From contig JBLDXI010000011.1 of NCBI GenBank assembly GCA_047495785.1, positions 1,426,001 through 1,490,000 of the forward strand: 64,000 nt of DNA, given 5' to 3'. This document shows, piece after piece, positions 36,284-46,599 of this stretch; positions within the stretch are counted from its first letter, which is position 1; the number at the start of each line of letters is the position of its first letter. A model generated the notes under the pieces. That model did not search any database, had not been told where the DNA came from, and saw nothing but the letters and a program-made list of their open reading frames with translations. The position numbers were made by a program, and so were the translations under genes. This DNA comes from Lepidodermella squamata (lineage: Eukaryota > Gastrotricha).

Positions 36284-36768
36284 ATTTCAGCAGTGACATT
36301 TCAGCAAATGAGGGTCAAATGAGCAGTGACTTTTCATCAGTGACAAATGAGCAGTGACATTTGAGCTGCGACAATTGCGCAGTGACTAATCATCAGTGAC
36401 AAGTCAGCAGAGATTTTTGATGATTTATATAAAATTTTTTCCAAATTTATTACCTATATCTCGGTGACATTTGCGCAGTGACATTTCAGCGGAGAAATTC
36501 CAGCAGGAGATTTTAGCCATATTCAGAAGGGGACTATTCGCTATATTGAAGTTGAGCTTGAAAAGTGCCCAGGATTAATAAATAAAATTTGATGAAGTGT
36601 CACTTGCTCATTTGTCACTGCTGAGAAGTCACTGCTCACTTGTCTACAAGAATTAATTAAATTAATACTAAAATTTGATTTTATGGATTTTTTACTCACA
36701 AGGTGTCACTGATGAAAAGTCACTGCTGATTTGACCCTCATTTGCTGAAGTGTCACTGCTGAAAAGTC
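36284..36768. mobile_element. MITE with about 62-bp terminal inverted repeats
   Basis: Termini 36284-36345 and 36705-36768 are inverted copies containing AAATGAGGGTCAAAT and repeated CAGTGAC motifs (for example AGCAGTGACTTTTCATCAGT). The interior is AT-rich with no open frame. It sits in the B2-A+ spacer and is absent from the mirror spacer of the left arm, so it inserted after the inverted duplication. Target-site duplication not resolved. Confidence 0.8.
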
Positions 36769-37192
36769 TGACCACGTTTTTTGTTATTCTAATAAAATGC
36801 TGCGATGAAATGGTAGTATCAGGGAGCAATTTTCGCTAAATTTTCAAATCAGCGACCAATGTAGTAAAATTGCTGTATTTTGGCCAGGAGAGTTAGTTCG
36901 CTCACAAAGGTTGATGCCACGCGATCAGAGAGCAGAAGTCTTGTGATGAATCAACGCGGCGTGGCTTCACGAACACGCCGCATTTTTTGCTGCCAGTTTT
37001 CTCTTTTACAAGAAAAGCTCGCGGGAAATAGAGCAATTTTTGGGCGATTTTCCATAATTTCAGATTGGTTTTCTCTGGTCTATCATATCTCCTCGATACT
37101 AATTGACAATCATTCGATTTTAAAAGCTCGGCGGTCGAAATTTACTGATTTTTAGTCATTTTTTCTCAAGTCGATTTTTAAATTTTAAAATC

Positions 37193-37848
37193 ATGGAAGA
37201 CAAAAACGGGTGTGATTCGAACTTTTTAAAAGAGCACAGATTTCTGAAAACATTTATTTTTAGAGAAACTGGCAAAGGCATGATTGGACTGATCAGAGCT
37301 AGGTTTAACCCTTTACTTTTAATAATTTATTTGAAAAATTCTTGAAAAATTCCGAAAATTTCAAATTGAATTAGGACTGAATTTCGGTCTCAAGCTTGGA
37401 ATTTTTTCCAGGGTCCATCGGATACAAAGAAAAACCAGCGATGCTAAAAGAGCTTCTGACGAGGTTAAACGTATGTGGGCTGATTATCAGCGAAGGTTTG
37501 CCAACTCGCCAGAAAAGAAGTCTGCGGAAGAATTGCGTGCGTTCCTGGACGAGTGCGACCGCATAATGGAGTGCTCCAAGGCCGCTGAAAAGCTTGCTTG
37601 TGAAGCTGAAGCTGAAGCTGAGCGAGAACTAAAATGGCTAAGCATCATTGCTTTCTTTTTGGACTTGGCAACTAAGGTACGTCAAGAATTTTCAAATTCT
37701 TTCGGAATTCGGAAAATTAAAAAACTGATTGGGAAAGGTTCACAAAGATTTCTAAACCTTAAAATCCCAAAAAATTTGAAAAATTAAAGTCTTCATAATT
37801 TATAAAATGTGTAATTATTTATTTTACCAGGTGTTTTCTTGCATCTGA
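37193..37848 (+). CDS. Type A small coiled-coil protein, copy A+ (112 aa)
   Basis: Exons 37193-37209, 37264-37302, 37412-37676 and 37831-37848 (339 nt, one frame). Unrecognised family. MEDKNG start; second exon ETGKGMIGLIRA; exon 3 is almost all charged helix (RKTSDAKRASDEVKRMWAD, SAEELRAFLDECDRIMEC, AEAEAERELKWL) compatible with a coiled coil, followed by hydrophobic SIIAFFLDLATK; short last exon VFSCI. Mirror-image partner of A1. No signal peptide. Hydrophobic segment near the C-terminus could anchor to a membrane or pack in an oligomer (inference). Confidence 0.7.
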
Positions 37849-38588
37849 CAGTCGAAAGATTTTGATAAAAAATGAAGCTGAAATCAAAGGCTTGGCTGGC
37901 ATCATTGACTAACTATGTAGAGCCACTTGGAATTAACCTTGGAACTCAAGTATCAATACCGGCCTGTGCTTCACGACTTGAGAAGCTTTGATTTTCGCAG
38001 ATATATAAGATTCACGAATAAAACTCGACAGCGCTATATCGGCATTTTCTTGCTGGAATCTCCATCCGAAAGTAGAAATTCGTCCAGGCAACTACAATTA
38101 GTTGAGACATCAGGAGGCTCAACTCGTGGACTTTCCTGTACACTTTTTTCCGTAATTCGTTTAGGCAAATGCAATCAGTGATTCGTTCGTCAGTGATTCT
38201 CGAACTCAAACGATTGGCACGCTTTTTGAGAGCCACTTGGCGAGCCTTGATAACTGACCACGTCTGGTGAGGTTTGAAATGTGCCACGACCTGCACGTAT
38301 TTTTAGGTCAGCGGTTCGCATTATTAGGGATAATAAAACAAGGCACGGCGCGCACACTGGCAAGCCACATCAATTAATCTAATCGGTTTCTTTCAATTTT
38401 CAGGCTCGTTTCTTCCTCAATCGGATTCAGAGTGCTAATAAGCTGTTCCAGGTTTAAAAAGCAACAGTTTTTTTTTTAAAATTCCACCTTAAAAAATGTG
38501 CGATTTTTTTTCTCGTTGAATTTTTCTTTGCAATTGTCAGCTCGCAATTTTCAGCGCTTTCCTCTGATTAACCTCCTCTTTGGCAAAA
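37849..38588. other. Intergenic, between A+ and B3
   Basis: The first about 130 nt is the outer end of the right palindrome arm. The remainder shows no gene. The B3 promoter should be here. Confidence 0.4.
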
Positions 38589-39100
38589 ATGGTCAAGTTG
38601 GAAAAAAGCGGCACCGCTGATGAAATGTTAGTTTCAAGTTCCATTTTTTTAACATTCTCAAATTTTGCTTGTTTTATTTTTACAGCCCATCAATTTTTGT
38701 CCCTGAATGGTTTAAATCGTAGTAAGTAAATTTATTTGAATTTCGCAAACAAAATCCCCCATTTTTTTCCAAGTTTGCAAGTGGTAGCCATCGATACTAA
38801 GGCTATCAAGGCCGAAATGGACCAGTTCAAGTTCGAATGGAATAACCTGCAACAGCGCTTTAGCAGCTATAACAGCCGCGAGCCGTCGCTACTAACTGTT
38901 GAAGGCGAAGCTTTACTCGACGAATTCTGTCTCATGAACGACCGCTGGAAAGACATCGACAAGCGCGCTTCTGAAGCGAAAAGTCGTTTCGACTTGGTAG
39001 TAGCGTTGATGGTATGATTAATTGCAAGTATTATTTGGAATATAACTTTTTTTTGAAATTTTTTCAGAAGTTGGAAATTACGAATCAAATAAGCCAATGA
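38589..39100 (+). CDS. Type B small coiled-coil protein, copy B3 (114 aa, intact)
   Basis: Exons 38589-38626, 38686-38721, 38774-39011 and 39068-39100 (345 nt, one frame). Unrecognised family. MVKLEKSGTADE, then EWFKS on the small second exon, then a helical charged exon (IDTKAIKAEMDQFKFEWNNL, LTVEGEALLDEFCLMNDRW, DKRASEAKSRFDLVVALM) and a ten-residue last exon ending NQISQ. Exons 1 and 2 have the same 38- and 36-nt lengths as in B1 and B2. It is the only type B copy here with an undamaged frame. AATAAA at 39193-39198 is a likely poly(A) signal. Confidence 0.72.
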
Positions 39101-39698
39101 AGCATCTTCAAATAAGCCTGCTAAAATTCGAAAAAATGCGATGTAATGACTAGTGATGCATGTTGTTTTTTCACTGTTATTGTAATTTCAGTAATAAAAA
39201 TCTCGAGTTCACCTATTTTTGTTATGTTTTATTTCCATCTCAAAGCTAGGCGAGATCCCTGAAATGGTTTTATTTTGATCATTTTTAGAGACATTTATTT
39301 TAGAATTTTCGGTTTTCGAAATTTAGCGGCAAAATCAAGGTAGGTGCATTTAAATAATGGATTGAAATTTCGCATTTAATATTTTCAATATTTTTTTTAA
39401 GCCACACTATCAGTCCTGATAATGAATCAGCATGGCATCGGCCAATTATTTTCGGTAACTTTTCCTAAGGATGAGAGAGAAATAGCGATTTTCGAAGCGA
39501 TCAGCTTGTTCCTTCTTGCCCAATAATTCGAATAACTGAAAATTTGCCTTGTCTTTGGATTATTTTTTCAGCTGGACCAACTTTTCGGTGAAATAATCAT
39601 GTCATGGATTTTGAACAAATAAAAAGTCTAAATTGATGGAAAAATTGTAATAATTTTTTTTTAGTAATTTTGTGGAACGTTTTATACGGCTTGAGCAT
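39101..39698. other. Intergenic, between B3 and A2
   Basis: AATAAA at 39193-39198. The stretch just before the A2 start (about 39660-39698) is repeated before A3 (about 41480-41515). Nothing else seen. Confidence 0.4.
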
Positions 39699-41213
39699 AT
39701 GCCGAATCCGGATGACAACGGCGGGTTTGTTCCTCGTATTGTTCCTCGCGGAAAATTATAATGAGGTTGTTGTACAATTTCAGGGATGCTGCTAATTTCG
39801 ACACTTTAGACTGGCTCACAAATTGGTTTGACGATTCTCTTATTGTTACCTAGAGCGTGTCCCATGAATTGCGCAACTTTTGTAATTATGCAATTTTTTT
39901 TAACTAATTTTCTCAAATTATGATCACTGCTAGGGAATCTTCCATCCTTTATGCACGATTTTAACGATGAAATTGAAAATTTACCGGAGAAAACCATGAT
40001 GGTATCTGGTTCGGTAATTTTCGGTTTTCACCTGGTTGGGTCAAATTTCTTCGGATTCTTTTAATCCCATTCCTAAGAAACTTACTTGGTTACTATGCTT
40101 TTGGAGTTTTAGATTTTTCCACGATTTTTCTCCTCTCATTGTAGAGTTTCTGATTCCTATTCAGTGCCATTTCTTTGATTGCGTTACTTATAGGACACGC
40201 TGTACTTCAGGTGTACCTAGTAAAAAATCCGATAAAAAAGGAAAAAAATCGAAATCGCGACAAATTAGAAAACTTTAGGGCTATATCGGTGATTGATTTC
40301 TTCGATTCCGGTGATGATTGGCCTAATTTCGTCGTGATTTCTAAGTTCATCGCATAATAATATTCATATATCGCTGAAATCAGCAAAAAATCGCAAAATA
40401 TTGCTTATTATCGATTACCGATCGATAACCGATCAATCAAAATCAATATCACCTGATCATCACAAAAAATGTATCGATGGAAAGTACTGATCAAGGGTAT
40501 CTCGAAAATCACTTGAGGCCATTCCAATTTTGAACCCGATTTCACCTCTTTGTTCACCAATCCTCGTGCCTGTTTTTGTTTCAGGATACGAAGCGTGGGC
40601 AGAAAATCCAGAAGAGCCGATAGAGCGAACGCGAACGCAGAACGCATGTTGGCTTGCTTTGATCGACGCATTGCAAACTTTGAAGCGACGTCTACTCGAG
40701 AAGACTTAGAAGCGCTTCGCAGCTACTTGAATCGCTTAAAGGAGTGCAATGCTCGCGTCTGTAAACTACAAAAAGAAGTTAAGCGAGAGCTTAAAATGCT
40801 GCGGATCGCCGTTTTCTTAGTCGGCATGGCCTATAGGGTATGTTTTACTTGATTTGCTTGATTTGCGTCGAAAAATAGAACAAATTATGTACAATTAAGC
40901 CATCTGGTTTGGCTATTTCGAGAACCCCGAATTTGGGGCTTGGGACATCGCGACCGGGTAAAACAGGATGTTTTCCGATTTCGCTCCGATCGAAAAAAGT
41001 CCTCCTGTAACTTGGATTTCTTATCCTAACTAACTGGTACTTGGGGTGCCAGAACGATACTTGAAACCAAATGATCTTTCCTAAAATTTCTCAGTTTTAA
41101 GATGTTTCAAGTTCATTGCCAACGATTTTAATATAATATGTTATGCCTATTTTATACGCCAGCTTCTTCCTTTTCTGCTGATGATACTTTCTGGGCTGGC
41201 GCAAGCTGTATGA
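39699..41213 (+). CDS. Type A small coiled-coil protein, copy A2, with hydrophobic tail (123 aa)
   Basis: Exons 39699-39724, 39784-39825, 40585-40837 and 41163-41213 (372 nt, one frame). Same exon phases as A1 and A+. MPNPDDNG start; DAANFDTLDWLTN; a basic helical exon (SVGRKSRRADRANANAERML, TREDLEALRSYLNRLKEC, LQKEVKRELKMLRI); then AVFLVGMAYR joined to LLPFLLMILSGLAQAV. The last about 27 residues are almost entirely hydrophobic, which looks like a C-terminal membrane anchor (inference). Intron 2 is 759 nt. Unrecognised family, lineage-specific as far as I can tell. Confidence 0.68.
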
Positions 41214-41404
41214 GATTGGCACGCCGAGGGCTGAAACCAATGGACTACTGACGTCTGACTGATATTAATCTCGAACTCGCTGACATTGTCAATGTAACTT
41301 ATGATCTTGTATCTTATTTTCATGCCACGATTTTATTTAGTATTTCGGCGCTTGATTAGATAGCTGTAAGAATGTTATTTCTTTTATTTTTTATCTTGGT
41401 GAAC

Positions 41405-41427
41405 ATGATCAGCGACGATACCATCAT
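41405..41427 (+). pseudogene. Orphan first exon related to gene C
   Basis: ATGATCAGCGACGATACC followed by a GTAAGT donor closely resembles exon 1 of gene C (42841-42860), including the upstream phrase TTGGTGAAC. No matching exon 2 follows before gene A3 begins. Probably a remnant of a tandem duplication of the A-C unit. Confidence 0.5.
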
Positions 41428-41515
41428 GTAAGTCTTCGTTTATTTTCTTCATTTTGTTTCATACAAACATTATTTTTTTAGTATTTTTTTCGAACGTTTC
41501 AAGGCTACGGGGAGT

Positions 41516-42658
41516 ATGCCGCATCCGGATGGCAACGACGGGTTTGTTCCGTCAATTGAATACAGGGAAAAGTGTAATGAGGTTGTTGTACATTTTCAGG
41601 GATGCTCGCGTTGGCTACATTACTGGCTTGATAATAGCTTGGTTTGATGAATTGATTGTTGTTACCTATTACTTATTATTTAGCTTCGTTTAATATCGGA
41701 AAAATCGCTGATTTGCGAAATCGATACCGCCTCTGGGCTCTGGAGTCCAAATTATAACTCGGGAACTGGCTGCTATCATAGCGGACTTCGAAAATGAAAA
41801 TTCTAATGAAAAATCGATGAACAGGCTGGAGCTCCAATTTTAGCGCTCGATTTAACAAATCATTAATTTTTCCTATTCAATAAATCTCAACCCGCAATGG
41901 ACTTTTCCAGGATACGAAGGGTGGAAAGAAAAGCAAGATGTGCGTGTGATAGAGCGCTTGAAGAAATTCAACAAGTGAACGATTGCCTTGCGCGAAAGAT
42001 TGCAGACTGGCCAGCGGAGCCTACTCAAGAAGAATTGCAGGCGCTTTGTGACGACTTGCATCGCATAATCGAGTGATGGGCCCGCCTCGATAAAATAGAA
42101 GAAGAAACCCGGCGAAAAATAAAAATGTTGCAGAAAACTTCGCATACTTACTTGGAGTGGCTTGGCAGGTATGCTATACTGATATAGTTAACAGCCTTAA
42201 CCTTAATCCTTTACATAATTTGAAAAAGTCGACCAATAAGGTACAAATAAAAGCAATCTAGCTTCTGAATTCGGTTTCTGTGACATCCATTTTAAGGCTC
42301 GGGGACATCGGGACCGAGGAATACCCTCCTCTATGTTACTTGCCGGAAAAACGGAGTAGAGATTTTCGTCGAATTTTCTTTATTTTCCAATTTCAAATTG
42401 GTGGGTAGTGGGCCAAGTCCTTCCCCGAATTTCTATTTTAACGAGCTGCGGTACTTCGCCGGGGTAGGCGATGTTGACGAGATCGTAACCCAACTCATCT
42501 AATTTTGTGCAATGTCCCACTTTTAAGATGCCTTCATTATACCTATGATTATTTGTTGCGCCTATTTTTTACAACAGGTGCTGTTTCCCTGTGTGCTGAT
42601 GATGTTATTTGATGGGATGGCAATCATCCCTTGGAAATTTTTTGGATACGAAAATTAG
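41516..42658 (+). pseudogene. Type A small coiled-coil gene, copy A3, with nonsense and frameshift
   Basis: Exons by homology to A2: 41516-41541 (26 nt), 41600-41641 (42 nt), 41911-42168 and 42578-42658. Exons 1 and 2 match A2 in length and phase (MPHPDGND, DARVGYITGLIIA). In exon 3 the codon aligned with the Cys of A2's RLKEC is TGA, and near its end a 1-nt slip is needed to return to the family frame (AYLLGVAWQ, like A2's AVFLVGMAYR). The last exon would encode a hydrophobic tail (VLFPCVLMMLF then DGMAIIPW). Two independent lesions argue for a pseudogene. Confidence 0.75.
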
Positions 42659-42840
42659 CATGCCGAGGGCTGAAACCAATGGATCACCTGACTTTTAGTA
42701 ATCTCAAACTCGCTGACTTTGTTCCTAGTATCATATTTGCATGCGGCTCAAAACTCTGCTCAGAATCATGAATATGAAAATTTGTTGCTTTATTATCTAG
42801 GTGGATGCAATAGCGTTATTTAGTAGTCAACTTGGTGAAC

Positions 42841-43419
42841 ATGAACAGCGACGGTACCAGGTGATTCCAAGTCCCAACCACTTGAATTTTGCAACAATGT
42901 TTCCTTTTTTCCAGCAAATCTTCCTTAGACCCTGCAATGGTTGAATGCCTGTACCATTGGTGAGTTTGAATCTAAAAGATGGCCTGATTTCCATTGAAAC
43001 TACCTACATTACATAACAGGCTGGTAGCTTATTTGGGTCGCTTGAAGGTGTATCTTGAAGAAATGGATGGTATTAAGCGCGGAATGAAGCGTTTGGAACA
43101 ACGCCGAATAACTGTAGAGAAAAGCGAGAGGTTGATTGCCTTGTTGAACCGCATTTACGATCACTGTCAAGCCGCTAGCCAGGCGTTGCACCATTTACAA
43201 GAAGATTTCAGAATTATTGCTCAGGTAAAATGGGCAAAATCAGACTATGTGCCAAATTAATAGCTTTGCACATCCTTTCAGTGGGGTCTTTTATTTTTAC
43301 GAAAAAACCTCGACTTTCAAAATTAAATTTTCTAATACCATCGTCTGAACCTTTTTTATTGATTTTAGATTGTTGACGTTTCCGAGTTGCAGTATCTGAT
43401 TGATCCTAAAAACTGGTGA
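42841..43419 (+). CDS. Type C small coiled-coil protein (106 aa), distant relative of type B
   Basis: Exons 42841-42860, 42915-42959, 43020-43224 and 43369-43419 (321 nt, one frame). Four exons with the same phase pattern as type B. MNSDGT start; LDPAMVECLYHW; a charged helical exon (YLGRLKVYLEEMDGIKRGMK, RITVEKSERLIALLNRIYDH, ASQALHHLQEDFRIIAQ); last exon IVDVSELQYLIDPKNW. No signal peptide or transmembrane segment. Function unknown. Its relation to type B is inferred from exon layout and coiled-coil character rather than clear identity. Confidence 0.65.
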
Positions 43420-43854
43420 CTAAATAAGGTCTGAAGTTGTTGTGGTTCCTCGAATATTTAATCGATGAAAATCTTCGTGCATTAAGTGACGAATAAAGTA
43501 GAAAGGAGCAATACAGAATTATTGTTCATGGCAATAGAAAAAATTAAAATGAGACTGATGATCTAACGCTGCAATATGCCTGGAAACACGGTTATTTTGT
43601 GGGTATGAGTATCATATGCTAGTAGTACCATCCTGTTGCAGCCTCGAGGCCTTGGTGTGGCCATTGTTAAGCCATGGCCAAGCGAAGTTCGAGGAGGAGA
43701 GGGGAAGGGGAGGGTCATTTCTCTGTTCCGAATATGGAGTTTTTCCAGTGATTTACTAAAGAGTTAATGCAGATTTCTTTCGGAGCTTTTATTTCATATA
43801 TACTCAACTGCGTTCTTGAATTTTTCTTGAAAAAGTTGAAAAGCTAAATGTTCA
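43420..43854. other. Intergenic, between gene C and the sulfatase
   Basis: No gene or known element seen. The two flanking genes are convergent here. Confidence 0.4.
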
Positions 43855-45447
43855 TCAGATTTCTAACAAAGCAAGGATATCGTCCTGTATGGCTCGTATG
43901 CAATTTTCCCCGGAGCAATGTTTCAGGGATTCCAATTCGTTATGCAGATGTCTAGCAAGAACTCGCGGTAAAAATTCACACTTATTCTTCAGCTGGTGCG
44001 GATCCCACGTCAAATCGTAGAACTCGCAATCCGAAGCCGAGAACTCGCAATAGAGCCAATTTCGATGCTTATCAAACACCCTTAAACAATCGTAAGAGTT
44101 ATTCCTAGCGTCCTGGCAGTAGCAAAATTCATCCCCGTCCCATTTCGGCGGAGTCGGGAAAAAATTCGCGGTAACATTCGTGCACAACATGTTGGTCTGG
44201 AAGCAGCCATCGGGCGCTATCACCTTATCCCCATCGCCCAGCTCAAAATCTGCCTCGCCACGGTATTGAACCAACAAAGTGTTCCGAGTTTTACGATGAC
44301 TATCGAAGAATCTCAAAAGTGACTGGCCATCGAATTGCCCCTCGGCTACATCAGCTCTTGCAATCTCGGCAAAAGTTGGCGTTAGGTCGAATAGGGCTAC
44401 CGGAGTGCTCACGAACATTTTCGGCAGGGTGTGAGGGTAAAATGCCCCTGCAGGTAACCACATAACAGGGACTCGAATATCGCAGTCATAGGGCAGGCGT
44501 TTATCCGAAACAGACCGATATTCCCCATTATGATACCCGTTATCCGAGGCGTAGAACAAATGCGTTGAATCTAGCAATTCAAGCTCCTGCAAACGGTCGA
44601 CAACATTCAGCACTATATCGTCAACAGTTTTCAAGCTCTGCAGGCGTTTTCGATACTCGACATCGGTGAAATGAATCAAATTCTCATCCATTTCCTCCGC
44701 CCGGCTAACCAGCCATTGCTTACCCTCTTGCCCGTGGTTGAAAGATGGCGGTCGAGGCGATTTGATCCCCTCGAAATCGTTTTGGTACTGCGGCTCAGCG
44801 TCGTTAGGTAGATGGCATGCTGTTACTGCTAGGATCATCATAAAAGGCCTGTCGCTTTGTTTACGACCTTCAAGGAAGTTGAGCGCGTGATTCTCGACAA
44901 CCCTTGGCAAATAATCGTCCGGGTAAGTTGTGCCATGGTCTTTCCTAACTCCGTTGTTCGAAATGCTGTAGTCGTACTGAACACTCGACCCAGTTCCGTG
45001 CCAATCAGTCCAGCCTGCTGGGATCCGTTCATAGCCACCATTTTGGTTTGACCCGTAGTTGTTAAGGTACTTCCCAGCGTAGAATGTGTCATACCCAGCG
45101 GCTTGCATTACTACAGGTAGAGAAAACGGCTCGTTACGTTTTTGCCAGTTGACTGAATCGCAATCGCCTAGTAATGAGTTGTTCACGGCTCCGTTCCTGC
45201 CGATGTGACGGCCGGATATGAATGTAGCCCGGCTGACGCAGCATACAGGGGTGGTTGTGTACGTGTTTTCGAAGTGGATTGGGCTTTTGTTGAAGAGACG
45301 CCGAATGCCGGGGACGAACTCGAGTGTCGACATGTCCTGGTCGTCTGTGAGGAACATGACGATATTAGGCCGCTTATTCTGATCGCCATCAGACTTAACA
45401 AAGGCCATCATACAGGCCGAAAGTAGAAAAATCAGTTGTAAATTCAT
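43855..45447 (-). CDS. Sulfatase, N-acetylglucosamine-6-sulfatase (GNS) type (530 aa, single exon)
   Basis: Secreted/lysosomal sulfatase that would remove 6-sulfate from glucosamine residues of heparan or keratan sulfate. Residues 1-19 are a signal peptide; RPNIVMFLTDDQD carries the metal-binding Asp pair (35-36); CCVSRATFISGR (Cys69-Cys70) is the formylglycine region; GKYLNNYG, GWTDWHGTG, HLPNDAEP and ASDNGYHNGEY-x-KR-like SVSDKRLPYDCDIRVPV are typical GNS-subfamily blocks. A Cys-rich C-terminal part follows. In GNS enzymes the motif is CCPSR; here the Pro is Val. Uninterrupted by introns, unlike most neighbours. Length is close to human GNS (552 aa). Confidence 0.9.
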   Translation of the reverse strand: MNLQLIFLLSACMMAFVKSDGDQNKRPNIVMFLTDDQDMSTLEFVPGIRRLFNKSPIHFENTYTTTPVCCVSRATFISGRHIGRNGAVNNSLLGDCDSVNWQKRNEPFSLPVVMQAAGYDTFYAGKYLNNYGSNQNGGYERIPAGWTDWHGTGSSVQYDYSISNNGVRKDHGTTYPDDYLPRVVENHALNFLEGRKQSDRPFMMILAVTACHLPNDAEPQYQNDFEGIKSPRPPSFNHGQEGKQWLVSRAEEMDENLIHFTDVEYRKRLQSLKTVDDIVLNVVDRLQELELLDSTHLFYASDNGYHNGEYRSVSDKRLPYDCDIRVPVMWLPAGAFYPHTLPKMFVSTPVALFDLTPTFAEIARADVAEGQFDGQSLLRFFDSHRKTRNTLLVQYRGEADFELGDGDKVIAPDGCFQTNMLCTNVTANFFPTPPKWDGDEFCYCQDARNNSYDCLRVFDKHRNWLYCEFSASDCEFYDLTWDPHQLKNKCEFLPRVLARHLHNELESLKHCSGENCIRAIQDDILALLEI

Positions 45448-46259
45448 GGTGAAACGGGAATGATGTTAGGTTTATTTTTCCGCTTGAGGTTTATATATCT
45501 GGTTGATTTGACCTTGGACATGTTTTGTGATAGTTCAAGGACATGGACAATGAGATATCGGAAGAGTCGGGGCGGTGTGAGGGCACTTTTTACAAGACTT
45601 TTAAAGATAAGACTGCCCTTAATAAAAGCTGACTGTTTACTGTTTACTAGAGGAAATCAATGGTAAGCGTAACAGTTTTAGTTTCAAAACTGATATAATG
45701 TCTAGAGCGGGCGCTCATGCTGAATCATACGAGGAACCATCGTGGAACCATCGCAACGCTGCATGTTTTTGACCGTTATTTTTGCTTTGTGAATTGTCCA
45801 TAGCCAAGAGTCAATTTAAACACCGTTAAATAAGGCCTAGAGTGTTAAAAAGCGAACCTGATGAGGGGAATGGTTTGTTATTCACGCTCACAAGCTTATC
45901 TCAACTTATCTCGGTCAGGCGTAAACTTTGACCTCGTTTGGTTACTGGGACGTCTGAAAGTACCCGATAATTGTGCGAAATTTTATAAACAGCAGCTTTT
46001 CAGGTAAATGGTACTTTTCAATTGCCAATTGCCATGACTGATACCGGACTGATGAAAACTGGTGAAAACCTGAGCCCATGCAGAACGAAAAATTTCTTAT
46101 TTTCAGGTTTTAATTTGGTCAAGTTACCGTTTCATGATATGTCGTCACCGATTACCTTAAAGCTCGGGATGAACCAACAAAATTCGATCAAAAATTGTAG
46201 TATTTATTACAACCGTTTCTTTCAGAGAATAGAATGACATTTTTTTGCAAATTTGAGTA
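45448..46259. other. Intergenic, upstream of the sulfatase
   Basis: AT-rich with no gene recognised. The sulfatase promoter is expected near 45450-45600. Confidence 0.4.
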
Positions 46260-46480
46260 TGGAAGTCCGGGGGTTGCTCCGGAGGGTTTTTAGGTGCCTT
46301 GGTTCTAATTAGGGTGCTCCAAGGTTCAGGGTGATAAAGAATCTGCTGGTCTTAGGGTGCTTCTTGTGGTCCGGATGATTCAGAATCACATAGCCCTGAG
46401 CCCTGAGGTGCACCAAGGGTTCGGGTGCTCCGATGCCCCGGGTGTTGGTGTGCTCTGATCAGCTTGGCGCTCGGGGTGCT
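46260..46480 (+). repeat. Degenerate GGTGCTCC-type minisatellite, block 1
   Basis: Repeated GGGTGCT(C/T)C and GGTCCT-like words with a loose 9/18-nt period. Much decayed. Same family as 46740-46970 and 49020-49430. Confidence 0.6.
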
Positions 46481-46599
46481 GCCTTAATTCTCTGTATTTG
46501 GCGATGATATCAACTCAATTATTGAACTGAGCTCGCGACTGAAGATATAATACGAAAAAATCTCATTAATCACAACAGCTAACGTTTTAATTAAAAGTA

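Larger units (their letters stand above)
33890..37980. repeat. Right arm of the palindromic duplication, enlarged by two insertions
   Basis: Contains gene B2 and gene A+ in the order and orientation mirror-inverted to the left arm. It is longer because a foldback element of about 1.86 kb sits in intron 2 of B2 and a MITE of about 0.49 kb sits in the B-A spacer. Without the MITE that spacer is about 537 nt, against 532 nt in the left arm. Confidence 0.8.
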
